NCBI RefSeq assembly: GCF_028640845.1
Contig: NC_080539.1
Span: 196,425,436 to 196,489,435, forward strand
Direction of reading: 5' to 3'
DNA: 64,000 bases
DNA from: Ahaetulla prasina
Taxonomy: Eukaryota > Chordata > Lepidosauria > Squamata > Colubridae
Each line of letters starts with the position of its first letter. Position 1 is the stretch's first letter. The notes beneath the pieces are model-generated. The model searched no databases, was not told the origin of the DNA, and saw nothing but the letters and a program-made list of their open reading frames with translations. Shown piece after piece: positions 46,669-57,953 of this stretch. Position numbers and translations under genes: made by a program.

Positions 46669-47143
46669 TACTAATATAGTTTCATGAAAAAAAATATTAT
46701 TTGACTTTTGGCTAGTTCCAATATTAAATTCTTAGTATTATTATTATTTCCTTAAAGCTACATACCGTATATACTCGAGTATAAGCCGAGTTTTTCAGCA
46801 CATTTTTTGTGCTGAAAAATGTCCCCTCGGCTTATACTCGGGTCTATACGGCTTATACTCAAGTTTTTTTTTTTAAGCCCCTCGGCTTATACTCAGTTTT
46901 TTTTTTTAAGCCCTCGACATACTCGAGTTTTTTTTTTTTCACATTTTACGGACTGAAGCCCTGCGGTGCAGTGAGAGGGCGGGCGGGGAGCCGCCAGCCT
47001 TCTCAGCTGAGGGAGGAGGTTTCAACGGTAGGTGCCTCATTTCCACCTACTAATATAGTTTCATGAAAAAAAATATTATTTGACTTTTGGCTAGTTCCAA
47101 TATTAAATTCTTAGTATTATTATTATTTCCTTAAAGCTACATA
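46669..47143 (+). repeat. perfect 96-bp direct duplication around a hairpin element
   Basis: Positions 46669-46764 and 47048-47143 read identically over 96 bases (starting TACTAATATAGTTTCATG and ending CCTTAAAGCTACATA). Between them lie 283 bases of unrelated sequence. Sequence outside the two copies differs. Confidence 0.93.
46763..47047. mobile_element. palindromic MITE-like insert with TACCGTATATACTCGAG terminus
   Basis: Starts TACCGTATATACTCGAGTAT, then a hairpin (TTTTTCAGCACA / TGTGCTGAAAAA), then several inverted or direct CGGCTTATACTCG motifs separated by T runs, then a GC-rich end (GGGCGGGCGGGGAGCCGCC). The terminus resembles a known vertebrate palindromic repeat, and is similar to the terminus of the element at 59436-60230. 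The right boundary is not clear. Confidence 0.6.
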
Positions 47144-47664
47144 ATTCATGATCTCTCCCAGATATTTAGGAAAGAACTAAAATATTGGAAAGACACAAAA
47201 GTGTTGGTTTCATAAATGGAAGCTATAAATAGTTGGATATGAATGTCAAAACATGTATTGTTTTTTCCTTGAAAAGTTTAAAATGTAACAAAATTGCAGG
47301 ATATCCTATAAACTTCATCCAAGTGTGAATGTTTCACATAAAGTTCATTGAAAGCAAGACAGATAGTAAAATGATTGCCCAAACATTAGAGTTAAGATTT
47401 CAAAATGACAGAACTGTAATACTCGTTCTGTACTATGTTGCTTAAACTATCAGTAGCAAACTTTATGAATGTGTGTTTAGGATGATAAGCAAATTCCAGC
47501 AGAGGCATTTTAGATTTTATGAAATTCCTACAGAGCTTTGATAAGGAGATGACATCTTGGGATATTACTATATTTTCTCTCTCCCGCTGTGCAGATCATC
47601 AATATTACAGATGTGAATATGCAATTCAGAACCACACAAATAGACCATTGTGGCATACATAAGA
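47144..47664. other. unique DNA, no feature seen
   Basis: Nothing recognised. Confidence 0.45.
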
Positions 47665-47935
47665 AGGGCCTCTGTGGCTCAGACTGGTAAGACAGTCTGT
47701 TATTAACAGCAGCTGCCTGCAATTATTGCAGGTTCAAGCCCCACCAGGCCCAAGGTTGACTCAGCCTTCCATCCTTATAAGGTAGGTAAAATGAGGACCC
47801 AGATTGTTGGGGGCAATAAGTTGACTTTGTATATAATATACAAATGGATGAAGACTATTGCTTGACATAGTGTAAGCCGCCCTGAGTCTTCGGAGAAGGG
47901 CGGGATATAAATGCAAATAAATAAATAAATAAATA
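47665..47935 (+). mobile_element. Sauria-type tRNA SINE
   Basis: The head GGGCCTCTGTGGCTCAGACT, the B-box-like GGTTCAAGCCCCACCAGG, then GGTTGACTCAGCCTTCCATC, GAGGACCCAGATTGTTGGGG, GTAAGCCGCCCTGAGTCTTC and an (AAAT)n tail. Complete or nearly so. Confidence 0.93.
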
Positions 47936-48212
47936 CTGCTTAAGAGTTGAATTGGCACTGGGAAGATCCTGCTGATCCTGCTAGTCCACTGCTGATGTTT
48001 TGAACCAATCATTTTTGCTCTATGTTCAACAGGTCCTGAATTATACACATACACACACACGTATATACAGGTAGGCCTTGACTTGCGACCACAATTGAGT
48101 CCAAAATTTATGTTATTATATGAGACATTTGTTAAGTGAGTTTTGCCCTATTTTGCCCCATTTTTCTTGCCACAGTTGTTAAGTGAATCATTGCAGTTAT
48201 TTAGTTAGTAAC

Positions 48213-48755
48213 TGTTGTGCCTCGTCCTCCCTCCTCTCCTCAGCCGGGCCCCTCCGATCTCCTCCCGGGCCTGCTATCAGATTCGGAGTCTGATAATGAA
48301 GATGAATGGCCTGTCATGCCTCCAGCCCCCAGCCCTGGCCCCATGGCCGGACAGGATGTCAGGAATGAACAAACAAACCTCACTCCTACAGCGTGTGAGC
48401 AGGGAGCCAACCACGTGCTGGAATTACCAACAGCAGATCCAGCGGAAGAGAATTCACAGTGGGAGGATCCCCGCTTCCGGAGATCTGAGAGGCGATGTCA
48501 GCAGAAGGAAGAGAGGGGCAGGCCTGGATAAGTGCTGAGTCATGGAGCCACACCCCACAGCCTATATAAAGGACCAGCTTGAGTCAAGCAACTTTGAGTC
48601 AAGCAAAGTCTCATTTAGTTTGCTGAAGTCACAACTTGGATTCCTGCCTGCCCTGAGAAATCTGAAAGGAATTTGGCAAAGCTGCAGAGGCTTCATGGCC
48701 ACGCTTGATACGGACTTCCTAGACCCGGTCGTCGGAGGGGGAGGGGGACACGACA
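48213..48755 (+). mobile_element. solo LTR
   Basis: A 543-bp unit starting TGTTGTGCCTCG and ending GGGACACGACA (TG...CA), flanked by the exact 5-bp duplication GTAAC at 48208-48212 and 48756-48760. GC-rich, unlike its neighbours, with a TATATAAA box at 48563-48570. There is no internal gag/pol sequence on either side, so this is a solo LTR left by recombination. Retrovirus-like or Gypsy origin cannot be told apart. Two overlapping 100-codon frames inside are not genes. The repeat around it rejoins cleanly when the LTR and one GTAAC are removed. Confidence 0.85.
48563..48570 (+). promoter_or_regulatory. TATA box of the solo LTR
   Basis: TATATAAA preceded by a GC-rich region, in the position expected of an LTR U3 promoter. 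Activity is unknown; plus orientation is inferred from this box. Confidence 0.55.
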
Positions 48756-49214
48756 GTAACATGGTTATTAAGTGAATCTGGTTTCCCCATTGTTTTTGTT
48801 TGTTGGAAGTTTGCAAAAGCTGATCACATGACCCCAGGACAAATGTCATAAATATGAACCAGTTGACAAACATCTACACGACTGTATGGCAGTCAGTTTT
48901 TTAAAAATTACATTAGACTTGTTCTGCATCAGTGAGTTCATTTGTGAAGCTGGAACATGGTCTAACTTCTCTGTTTCTAGTGTGTCCAAGCAAGAAGAGG
49001 AGCACAAGAGGAGTACTAATATGAATTGAGAGAATGCTACTCAACAAAAAGTTAACCAGTTGTCGTTGTTGATGATGATGAAGCATAGTACTGTTAGTTA
49101 AAGTAGAATTTATTTTCAGATAATAAATAGGGATTGATGAACAATCTGAAATTTCATGGGGGGTCATATCAATGCCAATCGCCTGGGGACACCAGAATGG
49201 GATGGAGCCCATCA

Positions 49215-49375
49215 AGTGGCTTATTTAATTGATTGATTGTTGCCAGGAGAGTGGGGGTTATTGCTTATTACTATTTTCGTATTGGGTTTTTATCTGTATA
49301 AGCCACTTGCAGTCACTTGAAAATGAGTTGGATGACCATACAAATTTTCTTAAATAAATAAATGAGCTGAAGAGT
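49215..49375 (+). mobile_element. possible LINE/SINE 3' tail remnant
   Basis: TTTTTATCTGTATAAGCCAC with a final AAATAAATAAATGAG resembles the tail end of a retroposon. Low certainty. Confidence 0.35.
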
Positions 49376-49429
49376 TTGGGGTATGATGTTTAAGATAAAA
49401 AAGAAAAATTGTAAGAGAAAACTTAACTA

Positions 49430-50500
49430 ACTTAAATGAATTCAAAATTCCATGGCCAGCTGGATTCCATCCCATGGTACTGAAGGACTAGCAGAGGATT
49501 CTGGAGAACCATCATTAATAATTACTGAGGGTTAGCAAGGTCCTGGTAGAGACTGAATATCATTCCTAACCTTAAAAAGGAGATGGAACACTCATGAAAC
49601 TATAGACTTGTCTGCGTGATGTATGGCAAATATTTTAGAAGGATGAACCATTGCATAGGCGTAATGTAATGAACAGAAACGACTGTTTCTGGTTCTCAAA
49701 AAGAAACAATTCCAGAAATTAACCTTTTTTTTCTTTTATAGAATTATTAGCTTAGTTGATCAGATAAACACTGCAGATATACTTAGAGCTCAGCAAATCT
49801 TTCAACAGAGGAATATTACCTGATCTTCTCCTTTAAAAAATGGAGAAACATGGGCTAGATGCTCTTAGGTCCAAAGTTGGCTAATGAGTGCACCCAAAGA
49901 GTGTTCGTTACATCTTTCCTCTTCGGATTGGAAGAAATGTATTGTGAGGAGAGTCCTGGTGCTGTGTCAACATTTTGTATGCACTATTCAACATTTTTAT
50001 CTACAACTTGCTACTTGTGTGAGTGTGTTGAGGGAACACTCATCAAGTCCAGAAGGAGCAACTAATATTTTAAAAGAGAGAGAAAAGATAAAAAGCAAAA
50101 GCAAAACAAACATCCAGTCTTGAGCAGTGAGCTGAAATGAATAAGATAGAATACAGAAATGAAAAATCAACTGAGCCGATTCCTGAAATGAGGAAAAATG
50201 AAAGTTAAAAGTATAGGATGGGGGAGACTTGGCTTAGCAGTAGTAGACAAGAAAGAGATCAGGCAGACCTTTTCAAGTCTAAGTTAAATATATGCCAGCA
50301 GTCTGAGGCAGCTGTTTAAAAGGCAAATGCTCTCTTGAGAGGTATTAAGAGGAATAATAGAGTCCAGATCATGTGAATAAATTCTATTCTATTCTGCCCT
50401 GGTCAGACTTGAAATACTGTGCCCTGTTCTGGGCACTGTAGCTCAAAAGGGATTGGTAACAAATTGAAATGAGATGGAGAGGGCCCTGAATGAAAATGTA
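49430..50500 (+). pseudogene. old, decayed CR1 LINE copy
   Basis: Diverged but collinear with CR1: GGCCAGCTGGATTCCATCCC (RT start), GGGCTAGATGCTCTTAGGTC and ACCCAAAGAGTGTTCG (middle), ACTATTCAACATTTTTATCT (near motif C), GCCAGCAGTCTGAGGCAGCT and AGAGTCCAGATCATGTGAA, and TGGTCAGACTTGAAATACTG with TGTTCTGGGCACT. Frames are destroyed. It is much older than the copy at 23340-24516. The 3' terminus is lost; a MITE follows at 50504. Confidence 0.75.
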
Positions 50501-50503
50501 CCA

Positions 50504-50801
50504 TGTTTCCCTGAAAATAAGAACCTGTCTTATATTTTTTGAACCCCAAAATAAGCACTTGGCCTTATTTTCAGGGAGGTCTTATTATTTTGGGGCACAT
50601 GGAGCAAGACAAGGCTCCTCTTCCCGTCTTACCTGACTTCCAGCTCTGTCTCCTAACCCTAACCAGAGGAAATGGCGGGGCGCATGTGTTTAAATATTTT
50701 CAGGGAGGGCTTATTTTCGGGGGGGGGGGCTTATTTCAGCACATGCATTCAAAAGCACAATTGGGCTTGTTATCAGGGGATGTCTTATCTTCAGGGAAAC
50801 A
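50504..50801. mobile_element. MITE with TGTTTCCCTGAAAATAAGA termini
   Basis: The left end TGTTTCCCTGAAAATAAGA and right end TCTTATCTTCAGGGAAACA are inverted repeats with one mismatch. The interior repeats the motif (CTTATTTTCAGGGAGG, GCTTATTTTCGGGG). Target duplication is uncertain (GTACCA against GTTCCA). Confidence 0.72.
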
Positions 50802-50862
50802 GTTCCAGTTAGCAGAAGGGATGATCAAAGAAGAAATGAGAGCACATTATATCCCTCCAATG

Positions 50863-51094
50863 ATGGTGGGATTCAAATTTTTTTACTACTGGTTCTGTGG
50901 GTGTGGCTTGGTGGGCATGGCAGGGAAAGGATACTGTAAAATCTCCATTCCCTCCTGATCAGCTGGGACTTGGGAGATAGAGAATAGATGGGGGCAGGGG
51001 CAGTCAGAGGTGGTATTTACCGGTTCTCTGAACGACTCAAAATTTCCGCTACTGGTTCTCCAGAACTGGTCAGAACTTGCTGAAAACCACTCTG
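50863..51094 (+). mobile_element. hAT-type MITE, CAGTGGTG family, copy 8
   Basis: The left end ATGGTGGGATTCAAATTTTT has lost its first base or bases; the right end is GAAAACCACTCTG. The exact 8-bp duplication CTCCAATG lies at 50855-50862 and 51095-51102. The interior holds TACTGGTTCTGTGGGTGTGG and GAGGTGGTATTTACCGGTTC, almost as in copy 1. Confidence 0.88.
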
Positions 51095-51194
51095 CTCCAA
51101 TGTTTGAAGAGCTGTAATACACGAGGTGGAGTGGACAGGACCACCACAAGTAGGTGAGAACTACTGTTGAAAGCAGGAGGTTTAGGTGAAATGT

Positions 51195-51462
51195 CTGTAC
51201 AAGCAATCAGCCAGCATATGACTGTCTTTCACTGAAGGTCATGTTTAGGAAGTCTTTAAAAACCTAGCTGTTCTCCCAGGCCTTGGAGTACAGTGTTTGT
51301 GCAGTCCCAGTGATTATTTTTTTTTAAATTATAGGGAGTGTGCTATCTGGATCTATGGGATTTCTCTTTCTGTTTTCCTCTTACACTTATTTTTGTCTAA
51401 GCCACCTGGAATCATTTTGGAATTGGGCGGTCTCTAAATCTCATGAACAAACAAACCAAAAA
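51195..51462 (+). mobile_element. retroposon 3' end, unclassified
   Basis: AGTCTTTAAAAACCTAGCTG, TTCTCCCAGGCCTTGG and TTTGTCTAAGCCACCTGGAA followed by GGGCGGTCTCTAAATCTCAT match the layout of a squamate LINE/SINE 3' end. The family is not resolved. Confidence 0.5.
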
Positions 51463-52877
51463 GTAGCTCCTATATGGACAGAATTTTATTATCTTTAAAG
51501 GACGTTTAAATTCAACAATTATATAAAATATATGACACCATGATTCTAATGTCTAATTTCTCTTTGTCCCTCCTTTTTGTTCAGTTGGAAAATTGCCTAA
51601 GCATATGGGATTCTCTTTTTAAAATATCCAATAAATTCACGTACATAAGTACATCCAGAACGATAGTGTAAAAATTAGAAATATGACCAGTATTTAATTA
51701 TCTAAGAACTGGGCAGATCCATTTAATGCAAACTGGAGGGTGGGGGGAAGGGAGGGGGTAATGGCCTTTGACCGAAAGGCTAGATGTGTAGTTTGACAGG
51801 GAGGTGATTTAGCAAATGAAGTTTTCTCCTGTCCTATTTTGTTCTATACCATAAGGTATTCTTATTAGATTAGCATCTGCACCACGGATCTTGAAGTGGA
51901 AACTAATAAAGTTATCCACACAATATCTAGGTGTCTCAGCCACTGACTTTATTTTTCATTTAAAATAATTATAACAATGCCACTTGTTTGTTAAAAAGCC
52001 TTTTTATATTCACAGATAATTGGTTGATACAACACCAAGCAATGAATTCTAATTTTCACATTTTTACTGAGAAAAGGGGTTGGGTAATAGTGGTGGGGTA
52101 GGCAGGATTCAAGCTGTTTAAACTTTGCAACTACTTCATAACAATGTAGTCACTACCTTTTAAGATTAGAAGTTAAAAGGAATAACGTTTCTGATGTAGT
52201 TTAACATGCAGCCACACAATTACTAAACACCTTTAGTAGTAATGCAATTTGTCAGCTGTGGGGCTATTACCAATGGAAATTTATGGCCTGACCTATTCAA
52301 AGGAACGTGATGAATATTTTAAGCATAAAGAAGAAAGAGGAACACTTCTGCCCTTAATGCTGACTTTGTCACTTGAACAATTGTTTTTTTAGCATCCTTA
52401 TCTTAATTTATTGAGTTTCCCTTAAAATTTCCCACTTAAACTGGGGATTTTATAAACACAATTTGATTCATAGATCTGAAATCAGTGTGATTCACTGCAC
52501 ATCCTGATGGTTTTTTTTTAAAAGAGAACCCCAAGCACCAACAGAGACATTCCAAATTCTGCTGCCAAATTCTGGCCACAATGTTCTTTGGGCAATCCAC
52601 TGGGGTAGGGTAGAGGAAAGGATTCTGTTCTCTCTTGGTTGCCTGCCAGCTTTAGTGCTGCTGCCTGGGATGCAGTCAATTACTCGCCACTCTCAAACCT
52701 TCAGGCTGATTAAATAAGCTTCAGTTACTGTGTCCTGCGCCTTGGATGGTGGTAGCGATAATGGCTCTTTCTGACTCAGTCTTCACCAGTACTCAGAAGG
52801 GGCAAACAAAAAGGTAGCAACACTGCCAGGTGTTTTTTTTTTCTGGAAAGGGAAGGACTGGAAGCAAGTTTACAAAG

Positions 52878-52879
<2 letters not shown>
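51463..52879. other. unique DNA, no feature seen
   Basis: Nothing recognised beyond short homopolymer runs. Confidence 0.45.
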
Positions 52880-52946
<67 letters not shown>

Positions 52947-53000
52947 TTTTCTTTCTTTCTTTCTTTTTCTCCTCCTCCTTCCTTTTCCTCTTCCTCTCCT
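52880..53000 (+). repeat. (TTTC)n microsatellite and pyrimidine tract
   Basis: About 20 TTTC units, then CCTCCTCCTTCCTTTTCC. The FLSF frames are artefacts. Confidence 0.96.
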
Positions 53001-54419
53001 CTACCAACAATTCTTTAGTTGGCAGCAGTGAAACCTATGTAGTGTTTGTAGTTTCAATTTATATAAATTTATATAAATTTCAATCTATTGTACATCTGCA
53101 CTAAAACTACAATAGGGGATGAATGGGAGAAATACCAAATTTATTTGTGGCATCATTAGCATTCTCACCCACCTTTTCCCCCATGCTTGAGAATTATGAA
53201 TTGCCTAATTCAGTCCGCATTATGCCAGCATTAGCCACAGAAAAGTCATGTCATTCCTTTTTGGCTGGAAAGAACAACATGTTCCATAATGTCATTCTGG
53301 GGGCAAAACAATGTCTAATGTGGCACATTTGTAGTTACAGTACTGCCTGTCTGAAAATCAGTTAGGGAACCCAAGTGAGTTTGCATTGTGCAACTGACTT
53401 CGCCAGGCAGAAGCTTTTCAAAAAGACCAAGCTTAAATTCATAGGGTGGTTCTGCAGTAGGATCCTGTGTTCCATAAAGCTGTCATTTCTTTTATTGCAC
53501 AAGAAGACAGGAATGCCATTACTCTCTGTGAGCTGGAATGTCACTTTAAAAATTCACACTCTGTTGCAACTGTTTGTGGTTTAGGGATACCTAACCTACT
53601 CTAAACTCAACATCCTGAAGTTGGAATTAATTGCTCATTAATGCACAAAGAGCTTCTTTCTTAGCCCAAAGTAAGCAGAGAACCTTTTGACACAATATGG
53701 AAAAAATAATGCAGTTCTCAACCCTTTTTTCCCCCCCTTACAACTTTTGCAAGGGGGCAGGAGGGGGATGTCTGGTTCCATGCCAGATGGCTAATAAACT
53801 TTTTGGCCTTGAATATCAGCTAGCATGATTCTTCTTTTCATAACTTAATTGGATACTACCAAAACTCAGTGTGCTGCAAAATCTATTGAGAGGCTGTATT
53901 TTCCTGCTGGACTATATCAGTTTAAGACCGCAAATGGCTCAAGGAAAGTCAAATAACAAGGCCATAATTATTTCTTAAGGTGTTATTTATCAAGATTTAA
54001 ATCTGATTTGCAAAACAGCTGAAAAAAAGAGTTATGAGACTGGATATAAACAAGATATTATAAAAGGAAATTGTCATGCAGTCTGCATCCATCTTACCAG
54101 TGAAGAACTGCACAATTACTGTGTTTTATGCAGCTCTTGAAGACCAAAAGATAAGCAACAGGGAGGAAATTAATGCCACGCCAAAGGAACAGCTAAGATT
54201 ATAAAGTAACCAAATCTCTATATGAGATCTGTTAAACAATCCATACCAATGTGCAAAGAGATTACTAATTCCAAGTTACATTGTGGATGTGTGCACATAC
54301 ATATGCAGAGAATCAATGCTTCCAGCCCAAATGAGAATGCATAGAGTTGTTGGGGCTAACCAAAAATATCCCTTTATAAAAATTTGAAATCCAAGCTAAA
54401 AGGAAAAGGAAGCAGACAG
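53001..54419. other. unique DNA, no feature seen
   Basis: Short frames at 53123-53365 and 53375-53584 have no recognised domain and no splice support. Confidence 0.45.
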
Positions 54420-54785
54420 CATCTAACCAACTTTGCTCTCAAATGCTAAGCAGGGTCTGTCCTGGTTAAAAGGGAACCAAAGAATAATTCTAGGGTTGTA
54501 ATCAGCAGTTTTTTTGGGGGGAGATAAATGTCACCAAAAGCCACTCCCTCTTTTTAGCATGCACCACATGCATTGCACACAAATAAAAAGATACAATATT
54601 TTTACTGCTTGCTCACACCCATTCTGCTCTTATTGGCACTCATTCTGTAGGTGACCCTGCCTGGGCAAATTGGAAAAACTTGCCAGAAGGCATCCTTGGC
54701 AAACCACTTCCCAAAAGCTGCATGGATGAAACCATGAGGGAACTGGGCTCAACTCAAGGGCACCTACCAGATTCTGGAAGACACA
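54420..54785 (+). mobile_element. 5S-rRNA-derived SINE
   Basis: AAATGCTAAGCAGGGTCTGT followed by CCTGGTTAAAAGGGAACC matches the 5S rRNA internal promoter region (AAGCTAAGCAGGGTC, CCTGGTTAG, GGGAGACC). The 3' part, with GGCAAACCACTTCCCAAAAG and ATGAAACCATGAGGG, resembles the body of the tRNA SINE family at 5406-5633. Decayed and not a 5S gene. Confidence 0.58.
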
Positions 54786-54945
54786 TTTCCCCATTTATCT
54801 AGGAATAGGCATTTATAAGCCTAGTTCAATGGATAGATTACTTGGCAGCCTTAGTTTATCTTCATAAATTCATTTACAAAAAAAGTCCGAGAAAGAATAA
54901 AGAACTCCTATTTTTTATACCAAAGTCTCAAGCTATCTTCAATTT

Positions 54946-55221
54946 CCTGTCATTTTCCATTTGTTTGTGTCTAAGTTAATTGGAGGAAATGCAGCACATT
55001 TAATAGGAAATTTGGCTTCAAAGTGCTTAGATCAAATCCTTACAAGTGTAGCCCTAGGTGTTCAATGCCATCTGTATGCTGATGATGCCCAACTTCTCTT
55101 TCCCACTGAAATCCAAGGATGGTCTTCAATTGCAAATGGGCTTCTGACACTCTTAAAGGCTGGATTCTGGATGACCAGAATTAAATTCATCCATTTCTGT
55201 ATACACTTCATCCTGTCCTAA
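54946..55221 (+). pseudogene. LINE reverse transcriptase palm fragment
   Basis: One frame reads GVQCHLYADDAQLLFPTEIQ, the polymerase motif C region of a non-LTR reverse transcriptase with the YADD catalytic pair intact at 55075-55086. The sequence on either side is short and diverged. The YADD-QL pattern is unlike the CR1 FADD-KL copies here, so it belongs to another LINE family (L2-like is possible). Confidence 0.68.
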
Positions 55222-57254
55222 CATGCCAATTTGGAATATGTTATAGTGTTGTTGTTTTTTAAAAAGTATTTGAAACCTTTAAAAAAAAGATTATAGGCTC
55301 TCCGACTGTCTTCTAACCTTCTTTAAGGATAAAGACAAACACAGTCTACAGTTAGTCAATATAATTTAGAACAAGATAATAACTGATTTTATTAATGTCT
55401 GCTAGGAACTGTGAAGATTTTAGGTTCATTTCTCTGCAGGTCACACAAAAAGGCAACGGTTGATTGACTTAATCAAGCTACTGTTCTACTCTTGATATTC
55501 AAATTGTTTTTGTGAGGTAATGTGATATCCTTTTTATGGTATTTTTTATTTTTATATATTTTATAAATTGTACATATTGTATTTCAACAGTATAATTTAC
55601 AAGTACATCACACTTTTGAGGTTGCTGTTGATGTTAGATGAAAACCAGATTGAATATTATGTTAGATAGTGAGCCATAATTACAGAACCTGATATCTATT
55701 AGGAAAATAGTATAAAATTAACTATGGCTTAGGTAACAGGAATAATTGAAACATCTCTCTCTCTCTCTATGTGTGCACACACACAATATACATATATGTC
55801 ACATGTGGAGGTCAGGAAAAACCTGTAACAGCAGGATTTCCTCCTGTCTCTTGAGATGTGCCTATTCATACGCAGGCTACAATAAGCTTTCAATTTAAAC
55901 TCAGTTATGGGATTCAGTTTCCTTCACTCTTATAGCAAACAAAAACCCAATGACAGGAAGGTTTATTTATTTATTTATTTATTATTTAGATTTATAAGGA
56001 GAAAGTACTAAATATTTCTCTTCATATACTCTTCTCCTGACATAGATAGATAACTTCCAAGGCTAGAAAAACTCTGGATGATAGATATAGATATGAAGCT
56101 CTAAAGGTGAACTGCTCACAAAGATATGCTTCCATTACTTTATGTATCCTGTTTTAGGTTTCTTATGTTGCTCTTTGGTGTGAGAAACCTTGCTTTTCAA
56201 TGGAAAAAAAACCCTAGTCTGTAAGAGATTTACAGGTACAAGGTACTATCCAACATTCTTCACAAACCTATGTAGCGAAGAGCAGGGTTCGAGAAACACT
56301 CATTTGTACAAACACCCCACCCCACCCCTTGCCATTCAAGTTCTACATCTCTTTCCTCCAGTGTGAAACCTATAGAATTAATGTTAGAACATGAGCCTTT
56401 GAATGAGAAACCATCTGAAGGTTTCTGATATTAATCAGTTTGAGAGCTTTAAAGCTATCTTGGGTGCTTTGATTAACAACCCCTCCTCTCACAGGAAACA
56501 TGGAGCTTTGGGAATCAGTAATCTTAGGGCATTACACCTAATAGAATCAGCTTAAAAGGGATTACCGAGAAGGGCCTTTTGTGAAGCTTCAGAGACTCAA
56601 TGGGGCCTTACTCAAAAAGGTAATAAAGCCCTTCAAGATTTGATAAAAAATGAGAATTCTAGGCAGCTCTGAAAGTACCACTGATCTGGTCAAGATATCA
56701 ACCTTTTTTTCCACCATCTGTCTTGGGAATGTGGACTTATTCTTTATAGGATTTCATTAGAAAAAAACAATCCAAGCAAAGCTGTGTGCTAAAATTGGAT
56801 ATTTTTGGTCAAGTAGGTTGACTTACTGAAATATTATTTAAACTGATTTGTGTAGAGGACATCTCAGTCTTCCTATGGGCACTGAATTAAAACCTGGAAG
56901 TACCACATATTCTCCCTGATCCGAAACAAAATGGATGTGGTGTAATTACAAGGAAGACTCAATCATAAATGAAGAGCAAATCTTTTGTAGCTTAAAGTGA
57001 AGAATAACATGAACACAGACATGCTCAGAAGCCAAATGGGATGGTAGTTTCTCAGTCTCTTTATTGCACTCTTCAGGGCAACGTGTTATCTTAAAGTACA
57101 CACAGCCATTGCCCTGTGCTCAATGCATCATCTTCAGCCTCCATAATCTTTCCCAATGATCGGTGTAGCCCCATACCAAAAGGTTGATTTCTAAGCACAT
57201 ATGCAATATATATTGTATACATAAAAAAAATAAATGAGGAAATAAAGGAAAAGT
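55222..57254. other. unique DNA with small simple repeats
   Basis: A short (TC)n at about 55756 and TTTA repeats at about 55963-55985. No gene recognised. Confidence 0.45.
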
Positions 57255-57302
57255 GAGTGTGGTGTGTGTGTATACACACACACACACACACACACACTCA
57301 CT

Positions 57303-57336
<34 letters not shown>

Positions 57337-57356
57337 TTCACACACACACACACACA
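57255..57356 (+). repeat. (CA)n arrays interrupted by CTTTT
   Basis: A GT stretch turns into TATACACACA, then three CA arrays are separated by CACTTTTCACAC. It can form a hairpin at the GT/CA junction. Confidence 0.95.
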
Positions 57357-57800
57357 TAATCATAACTAAATAAATAACTCAAGAAAATGTAAACAATTTG
57401 TTTGAATATCCTTTTAGACTCTGTTTAAAAAGAATCAATTCATACATGAACAAGAAAAACCTATTAATAATTCACAACTGCAAATTAGGCATTTGATTTG
57501 TTTCTCTTTTTTTCCATAAACTTAATCAATCCTCTCCTAATCCTATTTCCTCTTGTTCCTAAGAAGCTCTCATTATGCTAAATAAACTAAATAAAGTAAT
57601 GCCTTCAAACATTGCACAAGAATTTGCCATTGTTTCTCCCTCTCAAAATGCACTCAACTTCCTTTGGCAATTTGGTATGGAGACATCATCTGACTGATGC
57701 TGTATTCCCTAATCAGCTGTGTGACCAGCAAAGTTGTTATGATGTATTTCTTTCAATGAAACTAAAAATGAACAAAGTGTGGACAAAAAATTTATACAGG
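57357..57800. other. unique DNA, no feature seen
   Basis: Nothing recognised. Confidence 0.45.
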
Positions 57801-57808
57801 GTTAAGCA

Positions 57809-57945
57809 CAGTGGTGGGATTCAGCCAGTTCGCACCACTTCGGGAGAACCGGTTGTTAACTTTCTGAGTAGTTTGGTGAACTGGTTGTTGGAAGAAATCA
57901 TTAGGGCAGAGAACCGGTTGTTAAATTATTTGAATCCCACCACTG
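57809..57945. mobile_element. hAT-type MITE, CAGTGGTG family, copy 9, best-preserved
   Basis: Starts CAGTGGTGGGATTCAG and ends TGAATCCCACCACTG. The exact 8-bp duplication GTTAAGCA lies at 57801-57808 and 57946-57953. It contains GAGAACCGGTTGTTAAC and AGAACCGGTTGTTAAATTAT. At 137 bp it is the shortest copy with clean termini on both sides and so defines the family ends. Confidence 0.95.
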
Positions 57946-57953
57946 GTTAAGCA

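Larger units (their letters stand above)
48068..48900. mobile_element. CAGGTAGTCCT-type dispersed repeat, split by a solo LTR
   Basis: CAGGTAGGCCTTGACTTGCG, GACATTTGTTAAGTGAGTTT and CTTGCCACAGTTGTTAAGTG are found before the LTR. GGTTATTAAGTGAATCTGGT and TGATCACATGACCCCAGGAC follow it. These blocks in this order form a common squamate repeat that resembles a DNA transposon with CAGGTAGTCCTCGACTTA termini. A second copy is at 59195-59415. Confidence 0.7.

Noticed and set aside
48215..48538. Two overlapping frames of over 100 codons
   Set aside because: They fall inside a GC-rich solo LTR with TG...CA ends and a target duplication, so the open frames reflect composition.
54437..54500. 5S rRNA gene
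   Set aside because: Only the internal promoter region is similar, with many changes, and it is fused to a SINE body.
57091..57353. MCVCVCVC frames
   Set aside because: Translations of the CA/GT arrays.
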